Shown one piece after another: positions 25,371-30,884 of a DNA stretch of 30,884 bases. Every line of letters starts with the position of its first letter. Position 1 is the first letter of the stretch. Origin of the DNA: Flavobacteriales bacterium UBA7878. Its GTDB lineage: Bacteria; Bacteroidota; Bacteroidia; Flavobacteriales; Schleiferiaceae. A program made the position numbers and the translations under genes. The notes under the pieces are model-generated. The model made no database searches, was not told the DNA's origin, and worked only from the letters and a program-made list of their open reading frames with translations. The stretch lies in the NCBI GenBank assembly GCA_002501205.1, contig DLRW01000094.1, forward strand, positions 1 to 30,884. The letters run 5' to 3'.

Positions 25371-25394
25371 AGCCCGCAATTGCGGGCTTTTTTT
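25371..25394 (+). terminator. Intrinsic terminator after icmF
   Basis: AGCCCGCAATTGCGGGCT (25371-25388) is a perfect palindrome that folds into a GC-rich hairpin, followed by a T run to 25394. On the minus strand it is not followed by a T run, so it mainly serves icmF. The convergent membrane-protein gene stops inside the T run. Confidence 0.93.
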
Positions 25395-25818
25395 ATAATA
25401 GGTTATTGATGAAGAGCCAACTGTATAAAATAGCGAAGTAGCCAAAGAGGCCATTCATGAAGTAAGAGCCCAGTTTAAAAAGAGTTTTTTGAGGAATTTG
25501 GTACATGGGATAATAGGCGAATTGAGTCGCAACTTTGCCAACCCAATAAGCAGCAATTAGGCCGGTAATTGCCAAAGCTAGTGGGCTACCATTTTGGAGA
25601 GAAATGGGCAGCATTAAGGCGATCAGGCCAAAGCCAAAATTGAGGCCAACAATATAGCGTCCATAGGTTTTGGCAATTTCCTGATTCAAGGGTTTCAGCT
25701 GCTTTACGTCTTCATACCAATTAAACACCTTATGTCGAATCCAGGGGTAAATGAGTGCGGTGAAGATTTGTCCAATGCCTCCCGCCATGATTAGTTCTTT
25801 GGGGATTTCACTTAGCAT
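25393..25818 (-). CDS. Membrane protein of unknown function, last gene of GbsR-linked operon
   Basis: Protein of 141 residues with about four hydrophobic segments (11-25, 54-72, 80-95 and 116-138). It has a short polar loop WYEDVKQLKPLNQEIAKTYG and no catalytic motif. I do not recognise the family. It starts five bases after the stop of the 251-residue membrane protein gene, so the two are co-transcribed. Its stop lies in the T run of the convergent icmF terminator, and no separate minus-strand terminator is evident. Confidence 0.75.
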   Translation of the reverse strand: MLSEIPKELIMAGGIGQIFTALIYPWIRHKVFNWYEDVKQLKPLNQEIAKTYGRYIVGLNFGFGLIALMLPISLQNGSPLALAITGLIAAYWVGKVATQFAYYPMYQIPQKTLFKLGSYFMNGLFGYFAILYSWLFINNLL

Positions 25819-25823
25819 GGCAT

Positions 25824-26579
25824 TTATTTTAATCGATGGATTTCCAGTTTTAGCAAGGTGTCATTTCGAGATTCAAAATGAATCATATCATTTCCCAATG
25901 GAAGGTCATTGTAAAGTGTACCTATACAATCCATCGTTTCTTGTGAATTGCGATAGGGGAATTTTCGATACAATTTATCTAGGCTTTGCCCCGGCTTTAA
26001 ATGCAAGAGTTCCTTGAGGAAAATTTCTCTCTGTATTTTATTGGGCATATAAATGAATGCCGCCTCTGGACTGATGCGAGGAAAAGCCCAGTAGTATAAA
26101 AAGCAGAATAGCAAAGGAGCCAAAGGGGCGGTAAAACGCAGTTGGGGAGAGCTAATTAATAAGTCTTGTAAAGCTTTCCATTCCAATAGACCTTTAAAAA
26201 TGAAACCTGTGAACAGACCGCCAACTAAAGAGGAATAGAAGAGATCGAAATTGCCGGACTCGAAAATAAAAGCCCCGAAGAAGCTAAAGCCAATGAGGGT
26301 CGCATGCAAGAGTGAATACCAAAGCACATTCCATTTATGATAAAAACCAGATTTTGTAGGAATCAGATGAAGGGGCCAGGAAACGGAAATAAGCCAGATA
26401 AAAATCACAAAGGCTCCCCCAATTAGAGGGAAATAGGCAATCAGGATTTCCTGCTTATCTGCAAATAGGAAGCGGTTTAGAATTGCAGTGACAAAGGTAG
26501 AAAGGCTCATAGCTACAAAGGAAAGGGCGACCCGAATTCTTCGGGCCAACCTTTCATTCTGAGAAGCAGGGCTAATCAT
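25824..26579 (-). CDS. Polytopic membrane protein with C-terminal soluble domain, unknown function
   Basis: Protein of 251 residues. Hydrophobic segments lie at about 17-36, 46-66, 86-106, 112-130 and 148-165. The last 85 residues are soluble and contain FLKELLHLKPGQSLDKLYRK, a phrase typical of small lipoprotein folds (SmpA/OmlA-like) where such a helix precedes a short beta-sheet; here it is followed by MDCIGTLYNDLPLGNDMIHF. That resemblance is weak and by eye only. It sits three bases after the 137-residue gene and five bases before the next, in a tight operon of four. Confidence 0.72.
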   Translation of the reverse strand: MISPASQNERLARRIRVALSFVAMSLSTFVTAILNRFLFADKQEILIAYFPLIGGAFVIFIWLISVSWPLHLIPTKSGFYHKWNVLWYSLLHATLIGFSFFGAFIFESGNFDLFYSSLVGGLFTGFIFKGLLEWKALQDLLISSPQLRFTAPLAPLLFCFLYYWAFPRISPEAAFIYMPNKIQREIFLKELLHLKPGQSLDKLYRKFPYRNSQETMDCIGTLYNDLPLGNDMIHFESRNDTLLKLEIHRLK

Positions 26580-26582
26580 GGT

Positions 26583-26996
26583 TTATACTTGAGGCTTAAA
26601 CTGCTGCTGACGTTCGCGGATCTCACGATTAATTCGAGCCGCCTTTTTTCCTCTGAAGAAAAGGAAGAGATTGAGGAAGAGAACTACCCCCAGATAAATG
26701 CTAAAGCCACCCACCTTTTGACTTAGAGATTCCACTAAATCGCGGGTAGAATCGAGATAATGCATTTCCAGAATCCAGAGCGCAAAGCCAATATTGAGGA
26801 GGTAAAAACCAGTTTCAAATAGGCGATTGGTGCTTAGGGCCAATTCTTCTCGACCCTGAAAAATATCGCGCATGTAAACCAATCCATTTTTAAAGAGCTT
26901 GCGAGAAACATAAATGGTAAGGGCTACAGTAACCGGAATGTAAATGCCATAGGCCCAAAGGGTATAGAAGTCGGGGTTTTCGATAATAGGAGTCAT
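26583..26996 (-). CDS. Small membrane protein, paralog of the adjacent 120-residue protein
   Basis: Protein of 137 residues with about three hydrophobic segments (13-30, 62-76 and 95-113) and a basic C-terminal tail (KKAARINREIRERQQQ). The central block KLFKNGLVYMRDIF followed by NRLFETGFYLLNIGFALWIL is clearly alignable with HLFRNGAPFLKTLY and NRMLLTGYYLLNLGFAVYNL in the gene upstream, so the two are tandem duplicates. The start overlaps the stop of that gene by four bases. No characterised function is known to me. Confidence 0.75.
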   Translation of the reverse strand: MTPIIENPDFYTLWAYGIYIPVTVALTIYVSRKLFKNGLVYMRDIFQGREELALSTNRLFETGFYLLNIGFALWILEMHYLDSTRDLVESLSQKVGGFSIYLGVVLFLNLFLFFRGKKAARINREIRERQQQFKPQV

Positions 26997-27355
26997 GATT
27001 GTGGATTTTGAGATGATAAACTTGAGTTGGAAATAGCGTAGAGAACGATCAGATTAGAATAGTGGATGCTACCTAGGATCAGGCAGAGAAGGCCAATATT
27101 TTCGGCCCAGAGCCTGATAAGGTCGGTCCAGTTTTCCAGGTTTTCATTTTGAACGAGATTGTATACGGCAAAGCCTAAGTTTAATAGGTAATAGCCGGTT
27201 AGGAGCATGCGATTAATAAAGCGGTCCAAATCTTTTTCAGGGTAGAGGGTCTTTAAAAAGGGCGCTCCATTTCTAAAGAGGTGGCTGCCTACCGCGAAGA
27301 TGATCCATACCGCGGCCAGGAGATAGAGGAAGATGTAAATCCATTGCCAGTTCAT
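26993..27355 (-). CDS. Small membrane protein, first gene of GbsR-linked operon
   Basis: Protein of 120 residues with three hydrophobic segments (about 5-24, 50-66 and 85-106). It shares the pattern LF(R/K)NG-x10-20-NR-x3-TG(Y/F)YLLN(L/I)GFA with its neighbour. The 52 bases between it and the regulator gene hold an operator-like palindrome (27372-27389), so transcription from here is probably controlled by that regulator. The start ATG at 27355 has no Shine-Dalgarno site, as is usual here. Function unknown. Confidence 0.75.
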   Translation of the reverse strand: MNWQWIYIFLYLLAAVWIIFAVGSHLFRNGAPFLKTLYPEKDLDRFINRMLLTGYYLLNLGFAVYNLVQNENLENWTDLIRLWAENIGLLCLILGSIHYSNLIVLYAISNSSLSSQNPQS

Positions 27356-27371
27356 TTTATTGTTTTTAAAC

Positions 27372-27389
27372 TTTCAAAAAATATTGAAA
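27372..27389. promoter_or_regulatory. Second operator-like palindrome, upstream of the membrane-protein operon
   Basis: TTTCAAAAAATATTGAAA differs by one base from the perfect palindrome at 27933-27950. It lies 17 bases before the operon's first ATG and overlaps a -7-like TATTTTTTG (one base longer than consensus) on the minus strand. An additional half-site ATATTGAAA sits at 27393-27401. Likely bound by the adjacent regulator. Confidence 0.65.
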
Positions 27390-27407
27390 CATATATTGAA
27401 AAAAATA

Positions 27408-27902
27408 TCAGCTAATAAGTTTGATTAACTTTTTGAAGAACCAATTGCGATCGCTCTGTTGGAAACGATCCATAACATTGGTAAGGGTAGCGGTAAATTC
27501 ATGCATATCCTTTAAAAGAGCAGTAAACTCTGGATCACTTTGATCTTCGGTTTCTTTAAGGCGACCAATCACCTCCAAAACCGGACTTAGTTCTCTACGT
27601 TTACGTTCGGAAGCAATTTGACGAGCGATTTCCCAGATGTCTTTCCCTGCTTCAAAGAACTCTTTCCTTTCGCCAGGAATAAAGCGTTTTTTTACTAAGC
27701 CCCAATCGATCAATGCCCGAATGTTCATATTGGCATTGCCCCTTGAAATTTGGAGCTCTTCCATAATCTCTTCGGTGCTTAATGCCTTGGGGCTACTCAT
27801 AAGCAAAGCGTGAATGGAAGACATGGTGCGGTTGATTCCCCAGCTACTGCCAAGGCTGCCCCATGCCTGAATAAATTCCTTTTTCGCTTCATTACTTTTC
27901 AT
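27408..27902 (-). CDS. GbsR/MarR-type transcriptional regulator
   Basis: DNA-binding protein of 164 residues. The winged helix spans about 26-86: WGINRTMSSIHALLMSSP, then STEEIMEELQISRGNANMNI with the recognition helix SRGNANMNIRALIDWG, and the wing FIPGERKEFFEAG. The motif WGINRT and the GNANMNIR recognition helix are typical of the GbsR subgroup, which in Bacillus responds to choline and in other taxa is poorly known. The C-terminal helices (PEFTALLKDMHEFTATLTNVM) probably dimerise. It has its own promoter overlapped by a perfect palindrome, implying autorepression, and it precedes four membrane-protein genes on the same strand. Confidence 0.9.
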   Translation of the reverse strand: MKSNEAKKEFIQAWGSLGSSWGINRTMSSIHALLMSSPKALSTEEIMEELQISRGNANMNIRALIDWGLVKKRFIPGERKEFFEAGKDIWEIARQIASERKRRELSPVLEVIGRLKETEDQSDPEFTALLKDMHEFTATLTNVMDRFQQSDRNWFFKKLIKLIS

Positions 27903-27906
27903 AGTT

Positions 27907-27938
27907 CAAATGTATATAATAAATATCAGAACTTTCAA
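27907..27938 (-). promoter_or_regulatory. Promoter of the GbsR-type regulator gene
   Basis: On the minus strand TTG (27938-27936), a 21-base spacer and TACATTTG (27914-27907) fit the Bacteroidota consensus. The -7 element is only four bases before the ATG, giving a very short or absent leader. Confidence 0.65.
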
Positions 27939-27950
27939 TAAATATTGAAA
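27933..27950. promoter_or_regulatory. Perfect 18-bp palindrome over the regulator's -33 element (candidate autoregulatory operator)
   Basis: TTTCAATA-AA-TATTGAAA is an eight-base inverted repeat with a two-base centre. It covers the presumed -33 TTG of the regulator promoter. A near-identical copy at 27372-27389 precedes the neighbouring operon. This spacing and symmetry suit a MarR-type dimer. Confidence 0.72.
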
Positions 27951-28033
27951 ATAATATTTTCCGATTTTGAAATGCTTCTAAATGGCTGGCTCCTTCAGGA
28001 TGTTTTAAATTGCCGGAAATCTGAGAATTTACC

Positions 28034-30202
28034 GTGGATCCCGCTCAAATAGCCCAGCAGTTTTTAAATTATAGTTCCCGTAATGTTTTTCTCACCGGAA
28101 AGGCGGGTACCGGTAAAACCACTTTTTTAAGAGAATTGGCAGAACATTGCCACAAGAGTTTTATCGTTGTGGCTCCTACTGGAGTTGCGGCTCTTAATGC
28201 AGGAGGGGTCACCATTCATTCCCAGTTCTTATTTCCACTGGGCTCATTTCTACCAGAGGGCTCAGCCGCGCAATATCCCAATCAGAATTTTTTTGATCGC
28301 TCCGCCCTAAGTCGCAGACATTCGCTAAATGCTGCTAGAAAACAAGTATTACAAGGCATAGATCTTTTGGTTATTGATGAGGTTAGTATGTGTCGTGCGG
28401 ATTTATTGGATGCCATTGATCAAAGATTGAGACAGGCCAGGCGTAAGAATAAAGCCTTTGGAGGAGTTCAAATACTAATGATTGGGGATTTATACCAACT
28501 TCCACCGATAGTATCAGACAGTGAATGGGCAGTGCTAGGGACTTTATATAAAGGCATGCATTTTTTCCATTCCCGAGCCTTGGCGGCATCTGGATTTGTG
28601 CAGGTAGAATTGCAAAAGGTTTACCGACAGCAGGATGATACTTTTGTAAGCTTGCTAAATAAAATTCGACACGATCGAATCGAAGAGGAGGACTTGGCGA
28701 AGCTTAATGAACGTTGTTTAAATGATGTTCCGGAAGATGCCATTCATTTAGTTACGCATCGGCATCAAGCTCAAAAGATTAATCAATCTCGATTGGAGGA
28801 TTTACCGGGCCAAGTCTATACCTATTCAGCCAAAATTCAGGGTGATTTTCCCGAGCGGAATTATCCTACTTCCGATGAGCTGAAGTTGAAAGTGGGTGCC
28901 CGAGTGATGTTTCTTAAAAACGATAGTGAGGAAGGCGCTTATTACAATGGCAAGCTGGCGGAGGTAACAGAATTGGACAAGGAGGCCATTTGGGTTCAAA
29001 TGGAAGAAGAGGATCATTTTAAAGTGCCTCTAGATACCTGGAAAAACTCGCGCTATAAGCTGGATGAGGAAAAGCAGAATTTAGAGGAAGAGGTACTGGG
29101 TCAATATACCCAGTTTCCTTTGCGACTAGCCTGGGCCATTACCATCCATAAAAGTCAGGGCTTGAGTTTTGATCAGGCCGTCATCGATTTGGGTAAGGCC
29201 TTCGCCCCAGGGCAGGCCTATGTAGCCTTAACACGTTTACGAAGTTTGGAGGGTTTGTATTTAAGCAGCCCCTTGCAGCGATCGGCCCTCTTAATTTCTC
29301 GTGAAGCTCAAGAGTTTAGTCGTTTAAATGAGGGTTTAGATACCTTAGCCAAGCTAGATCAGGCTCGAAGTGAATATCAGCTGAATTATTTACTCGAATG
29401 CTTTGATTGGCAAGATTGGTATTATTCTTACCGTGATTTTTTTCAAGATAATTATGAAAAACTCAAACTAAAGGAAACGGGATTTAGCGCTCGATTTGAG
29501 CAATTGGAAAAGGATCTTGAGGTCTTAATGAAACATGCCCGCAAGTTTCAGAAACAGATATATGATTTGATGAATTCAGATCAAAGTCAGGAATTAGAAG
29601 AAAGACTAGCCAAAGCAAGGGCCTATTTCCTCCCACATATGCAAGATTGGTTAGTAGAGGTTTTAAGTCTAAAAGGTGAATACGGTCAATTGAAGCGAAC
29701 CAAGCAATTACTGGAAGCCATGGATCTACTCCCGCAAAAAGCCTTTCAGTATTATTTGAGAGTATTTCAGCTAAATGAGCAATTGCAATTCTTGAAAGGC
29801 AATGGTGAATTGCAAACTGAAGATATTAGCCTAAGTAAATCGCGTTTATGGGAAGAAATAAAAGCTAAAGTTCCCGAACCTAAATTGCCTAAAGCCAAAG
29901 GAGCTAAGAATAAGAAAGGGGAGACCTACAAACAAACCTATCGATTAATAGAAGCGGGATTATCACCGGAAGCAATTGCAGAAGAACGCAGTTTAACGGT
30001 TTCTACAATTTATCGTCATTGTCAAAAAGCCTTGAAAGAAGGCGTCTTGAAGATAGAAGAAATCCTAAGTGAAGAAAGTCTGGAAAGCCTTGAAGCCTTG
30101 TATGATCCCAGTCTGGATCGCAATGCTTATCAGTGGAGTCAAGCCCATCCACAGCTTCATCAAGACCTTTGGCGCTTGTTTCTAGCTTCGCGTTCTAAAT
30201 AG
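28034..30202 (+). CDS. Pif1/RecD-like SF1 helicase with C-terminal helix-turn-helix domain
   Basis: Protein of 722 residues. Walker A is G22-K-A-G-T-G27-K28-T29, Walker B is LLVIDEVSMCRADLLDAID, and motif III is MIGDLYQLPPIV. The late helicase motifs AITIHKSQGLSFDQAVIDLG and YVALTRLRSLEGLY match the Pif1/RecD-like superfamily 1 group. After a coiled-coil-like middle (about 490-620) the C-terminus has a helix-turn-helix region YKQTYRLIEAGLSPEAIAEE and SLTVSTIYRHCQKALKEGVL of the HTH_40 type. Likely a 5'-3' DNA helicase in replication or repair; the role is not known. The start is GTG, giving MDPAQIAQQFLNYSSRNVFL, which places Walker A normally. It is divergent from the GbsR-type gene across 131 bases. 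Confidence 0.9.
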   Translation: MDPAQIAQQFLNYSSRNVFLTGKAGTGKTTFLRELAEHCHKSFIVVAPTGVAALNAGGVTIHSQFLFPLGSFLPEGSAAQYPNQNFFDRSALSRRHSLNAARKQVLQGIDLLVIDEVSMCRADLLDAIDQRLRQARRKNKAFGGVQILMIGDLYQLPPIVSDSEWAVLGTLYKGMHFFHSRALAASGFVQVELQKVYRQQDDTFVSLLNKIRHDRIEEEDLAKLNERCLNDVPEDAIHLVTHRHQAQKINQSRLEDLPGQVYTYSAKIQGDFPERNYPTSDELKLKVGARVMFLKNDSEEGAYYNGKLAEVTELDKEAIWVQMEEEDHFKVPLDTWKNSRYKLDEEKQNLEEEVLGQYTQFPLRLAWAITIHKSQGLSFDQAVIDLGKAFAPGQAYVALTRLRSLEGLYLSSPLQRSALLISREAQEFSRLNEGLDTLAKLDQARSEYQLNYLLECFDWQDWYYSYRDFFQDNYEKLKLKETGFSARFEQLEKDLEVLMKHARKFQKQIYDLMNSDQSQELEERLAKARAYFLPHMQDWLVEVLSLKGEYGQLKRTKQLLEAMDLLPQKAFQYYLRVFQLNEQLQFLKGNGELQTEDISLSKSRLWEEIKAKVPEPKLPKAKGAKNKKGETYKQTYRLIEAGLSPEAIAEERSLTVSTIYRHCQKALKEGVLKIEEILSEESLESLEALYDPSLDRNAYQWSQAHPQLHQDLWRLFLASRSK

Positions 30203-30373
30203 GCTCTTCATATAAAGCAGCCTTTAGTTTCATGTTAAATAATTTGGAATCTGGGGTCCAGTCTAAGTTTCTGGATATGAACATCTTGTTAGTATTAACG
30301 CTCTTTTAACATTTATTGGATTTTAGTAATTCATGCTTAAAATATTCTCAACCTCGTGGGAATATGGCCCATC

Positions 30374-30381
30374 TACATTTG
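30374..30381 (+). promoter_or_regulatory. -7 element for the TonB-dependent receptor gene
   Basis: TACATTTG matches TAnnTTTG exactly; a -33 partner is not clear. Transcription would start near 30387, which supports the ATG at 30406 over the in-frame ATG at 30388. Confidence 0.55.
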
Positions 30382-30405
30382 CTCGAAATGCTAAACAATC
30401 CAATC

Positions 30406-30884
30406 ATGTTTAAAACTATTAAGACAATCTTGATGATGCTTCTGTTTGCTGGCGTGGCCAGTGCACAGAGTTTTGTTTCGGGTACCGTGGTAGACGGAGC
30501 CGATGGTAGCCCTTTACCAGGGGCGAATGTGGTGATTTCTGGAACTACCCAGGGTACTCAAACCGATGCTGAGGGTAAATTTAAATTGCGTATTCCTCAG
30601 CACAATTTCACCATTCAGATCAGCTTTATTGGTTATCAGGCCATCAGCAAAACCTTAAAGGCAGATGGCGACTTGGAAATGGGAACCATCAAAATGATGG
30701 CGGGTTCCAATGAATTGAGCGCTGTTGAAATTGTTGCTTCTCGTACAACTGCAGAGTCTCCTTTCGTATTCCAGGAATTAGACAAAAAGGAAATTGTACA
30801 AAACTTAGGTTCTCGTGACTTACCTAATGTATTGAATGTAACCCCATCCGTTTACTCTACCAATCAAGGTGGTGGTGCTGGAGA
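30406..30884 (+). CDS. TonB-dependent receptor, N-terminal part (3' end outside window)
   Basis: Start of an outer-membrane transporter; about 159 residues are visible. A signal peptide MFKTIKTILMMLLFAGVASA is followed by a carboxypeptidase-regulatory-like beta-sandwich (FVSGTVVDGADGSPLPGANV and the DAEGKFKLRIP motif, to about residue 105), the usual N-terminal extension of SusC-type and related receptors. The plug domain then begins with EIVQNLGSRDLPNVLNVTPS. The substrate cannot be told from this fragment, and no SusD-like partner is in view. An alternative ATG six codons upstream (30388) would precede the signal peptide and sits at the predicted transcription start. Confidence 0.9.
   Translation, partial: MFKTIKTILMMLLFAGVASAQSFVSGTVVDGADGSPLPGANVVISGTTQGTQTDAEGKFKLRIPQHNFTIQISFIGYQAISKTLKADGDLEMGTIKMMAGSNELSAVEIVASRTTAESPFVFQELDKKEIVQNLGSRDLPNVLNVTPSVYSTNQGGGAG

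Noticed and set aside
25371..25388. Perfect palindrome as a possible operator for the minus-strand operon
   Set aside because: The GC-rich arms and following T run make it an ordinary terminator for icmF, and it lies at the 3' end, not the promoter, of the operon.
1..30884. CRISPR arrays, tRNA/rRNA genes, insertion sequences or prophage genes
   Set aside because: Reading both strands I found no regularly spaced repeats, cloverleaf or rRNA-like stretches, and no transposase, integrase or phage-like protein among the reading frames.

Overview
The window looks like the chromosome of a member of Bacteroidota, most likely a marine-type Flavobacteriales (Cryomorphaceae/Schleiferiaceae-like is a guess; I cannot resolve the family). 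Reasons: several promoters fit the Bacteroidota -33/-7 pattern (TTTG or TTG, then TAnnTTTG about 19-21 bases later); leaders are A/T-rich without clear Shine-Dalgarno sites; the gene content includes a DUF3467 gene right behind rpoC, a fused IcmF mutase, exosortase XrtF with its partner, M56-TonB/BlaI and a SusC-type TonB receptor. It is mostly core chromosome. I see no tRNA, rRNA, CRISPR array, transposase or prophage gene.

Layout. 1-5863 (+): 3' end of rpoB, complete rpoC and a DUF3467 gene, closed by a bidirectional terminator. 5950-8573 (-): an M56/TonB membrane peptidase and its BlaI/MecI repressor behind two tandem operator-like repeats, a GC-rich structured non-coding stretch, a terminator, and a YugP-type zinc peptidase. 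8658-12088 (+): surE, a small membrane protein, lpxB (TTG start, own promoter) and a SpoIID/LytB-domain protein. 12302-16878 (+): a tightly overlapping surface-polysaccharide/protein-sorting operon (PglF/CapD-like dehydratase, Wzi-like outer-membrane protein, XrtF, XrtF-associated protein). 16978-17664: YceI-family lipoprotein with its own strong promoter and terminator. 17732-21384 (+): radC, then an overlapping trio (polysaccharide deacetylase-like, FemAB/GNAT-like, YjjG-like HAD phosphatase). 21329-21742 (-): a small secreted protein with a consensus promoter, whose 3' end overlaps the 3' end of the HAD gene. 21874-25344 (+): IcmF. 25393-27902 (-): four unrecognised membrane-protein genes, two of them paralogous, behind a GbsR/MarR-type regulator. 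28034-30202 (+): a Pif1-like helicase with a C-terminal HTH domain. 30406-end (+): start of a TonB-dependent receptor.

How the genes fit together. Two units look self-regulated from sequence alone. The BlaI/M56 pair has twin AACTA-N6-TAGTT repeats upstream. The GbsR-type regulator has a perfect 18-bp palindrome on its own -33 element and a one-mismatch copy just upstream of the adjacent membrane-protein operon. The second is the best candidate for an undescribed system here. Envelope biogenesis is the main theme of the rest (LpxB, dehydratase, Wzi-like protein, XrtF pair, deacetylase).
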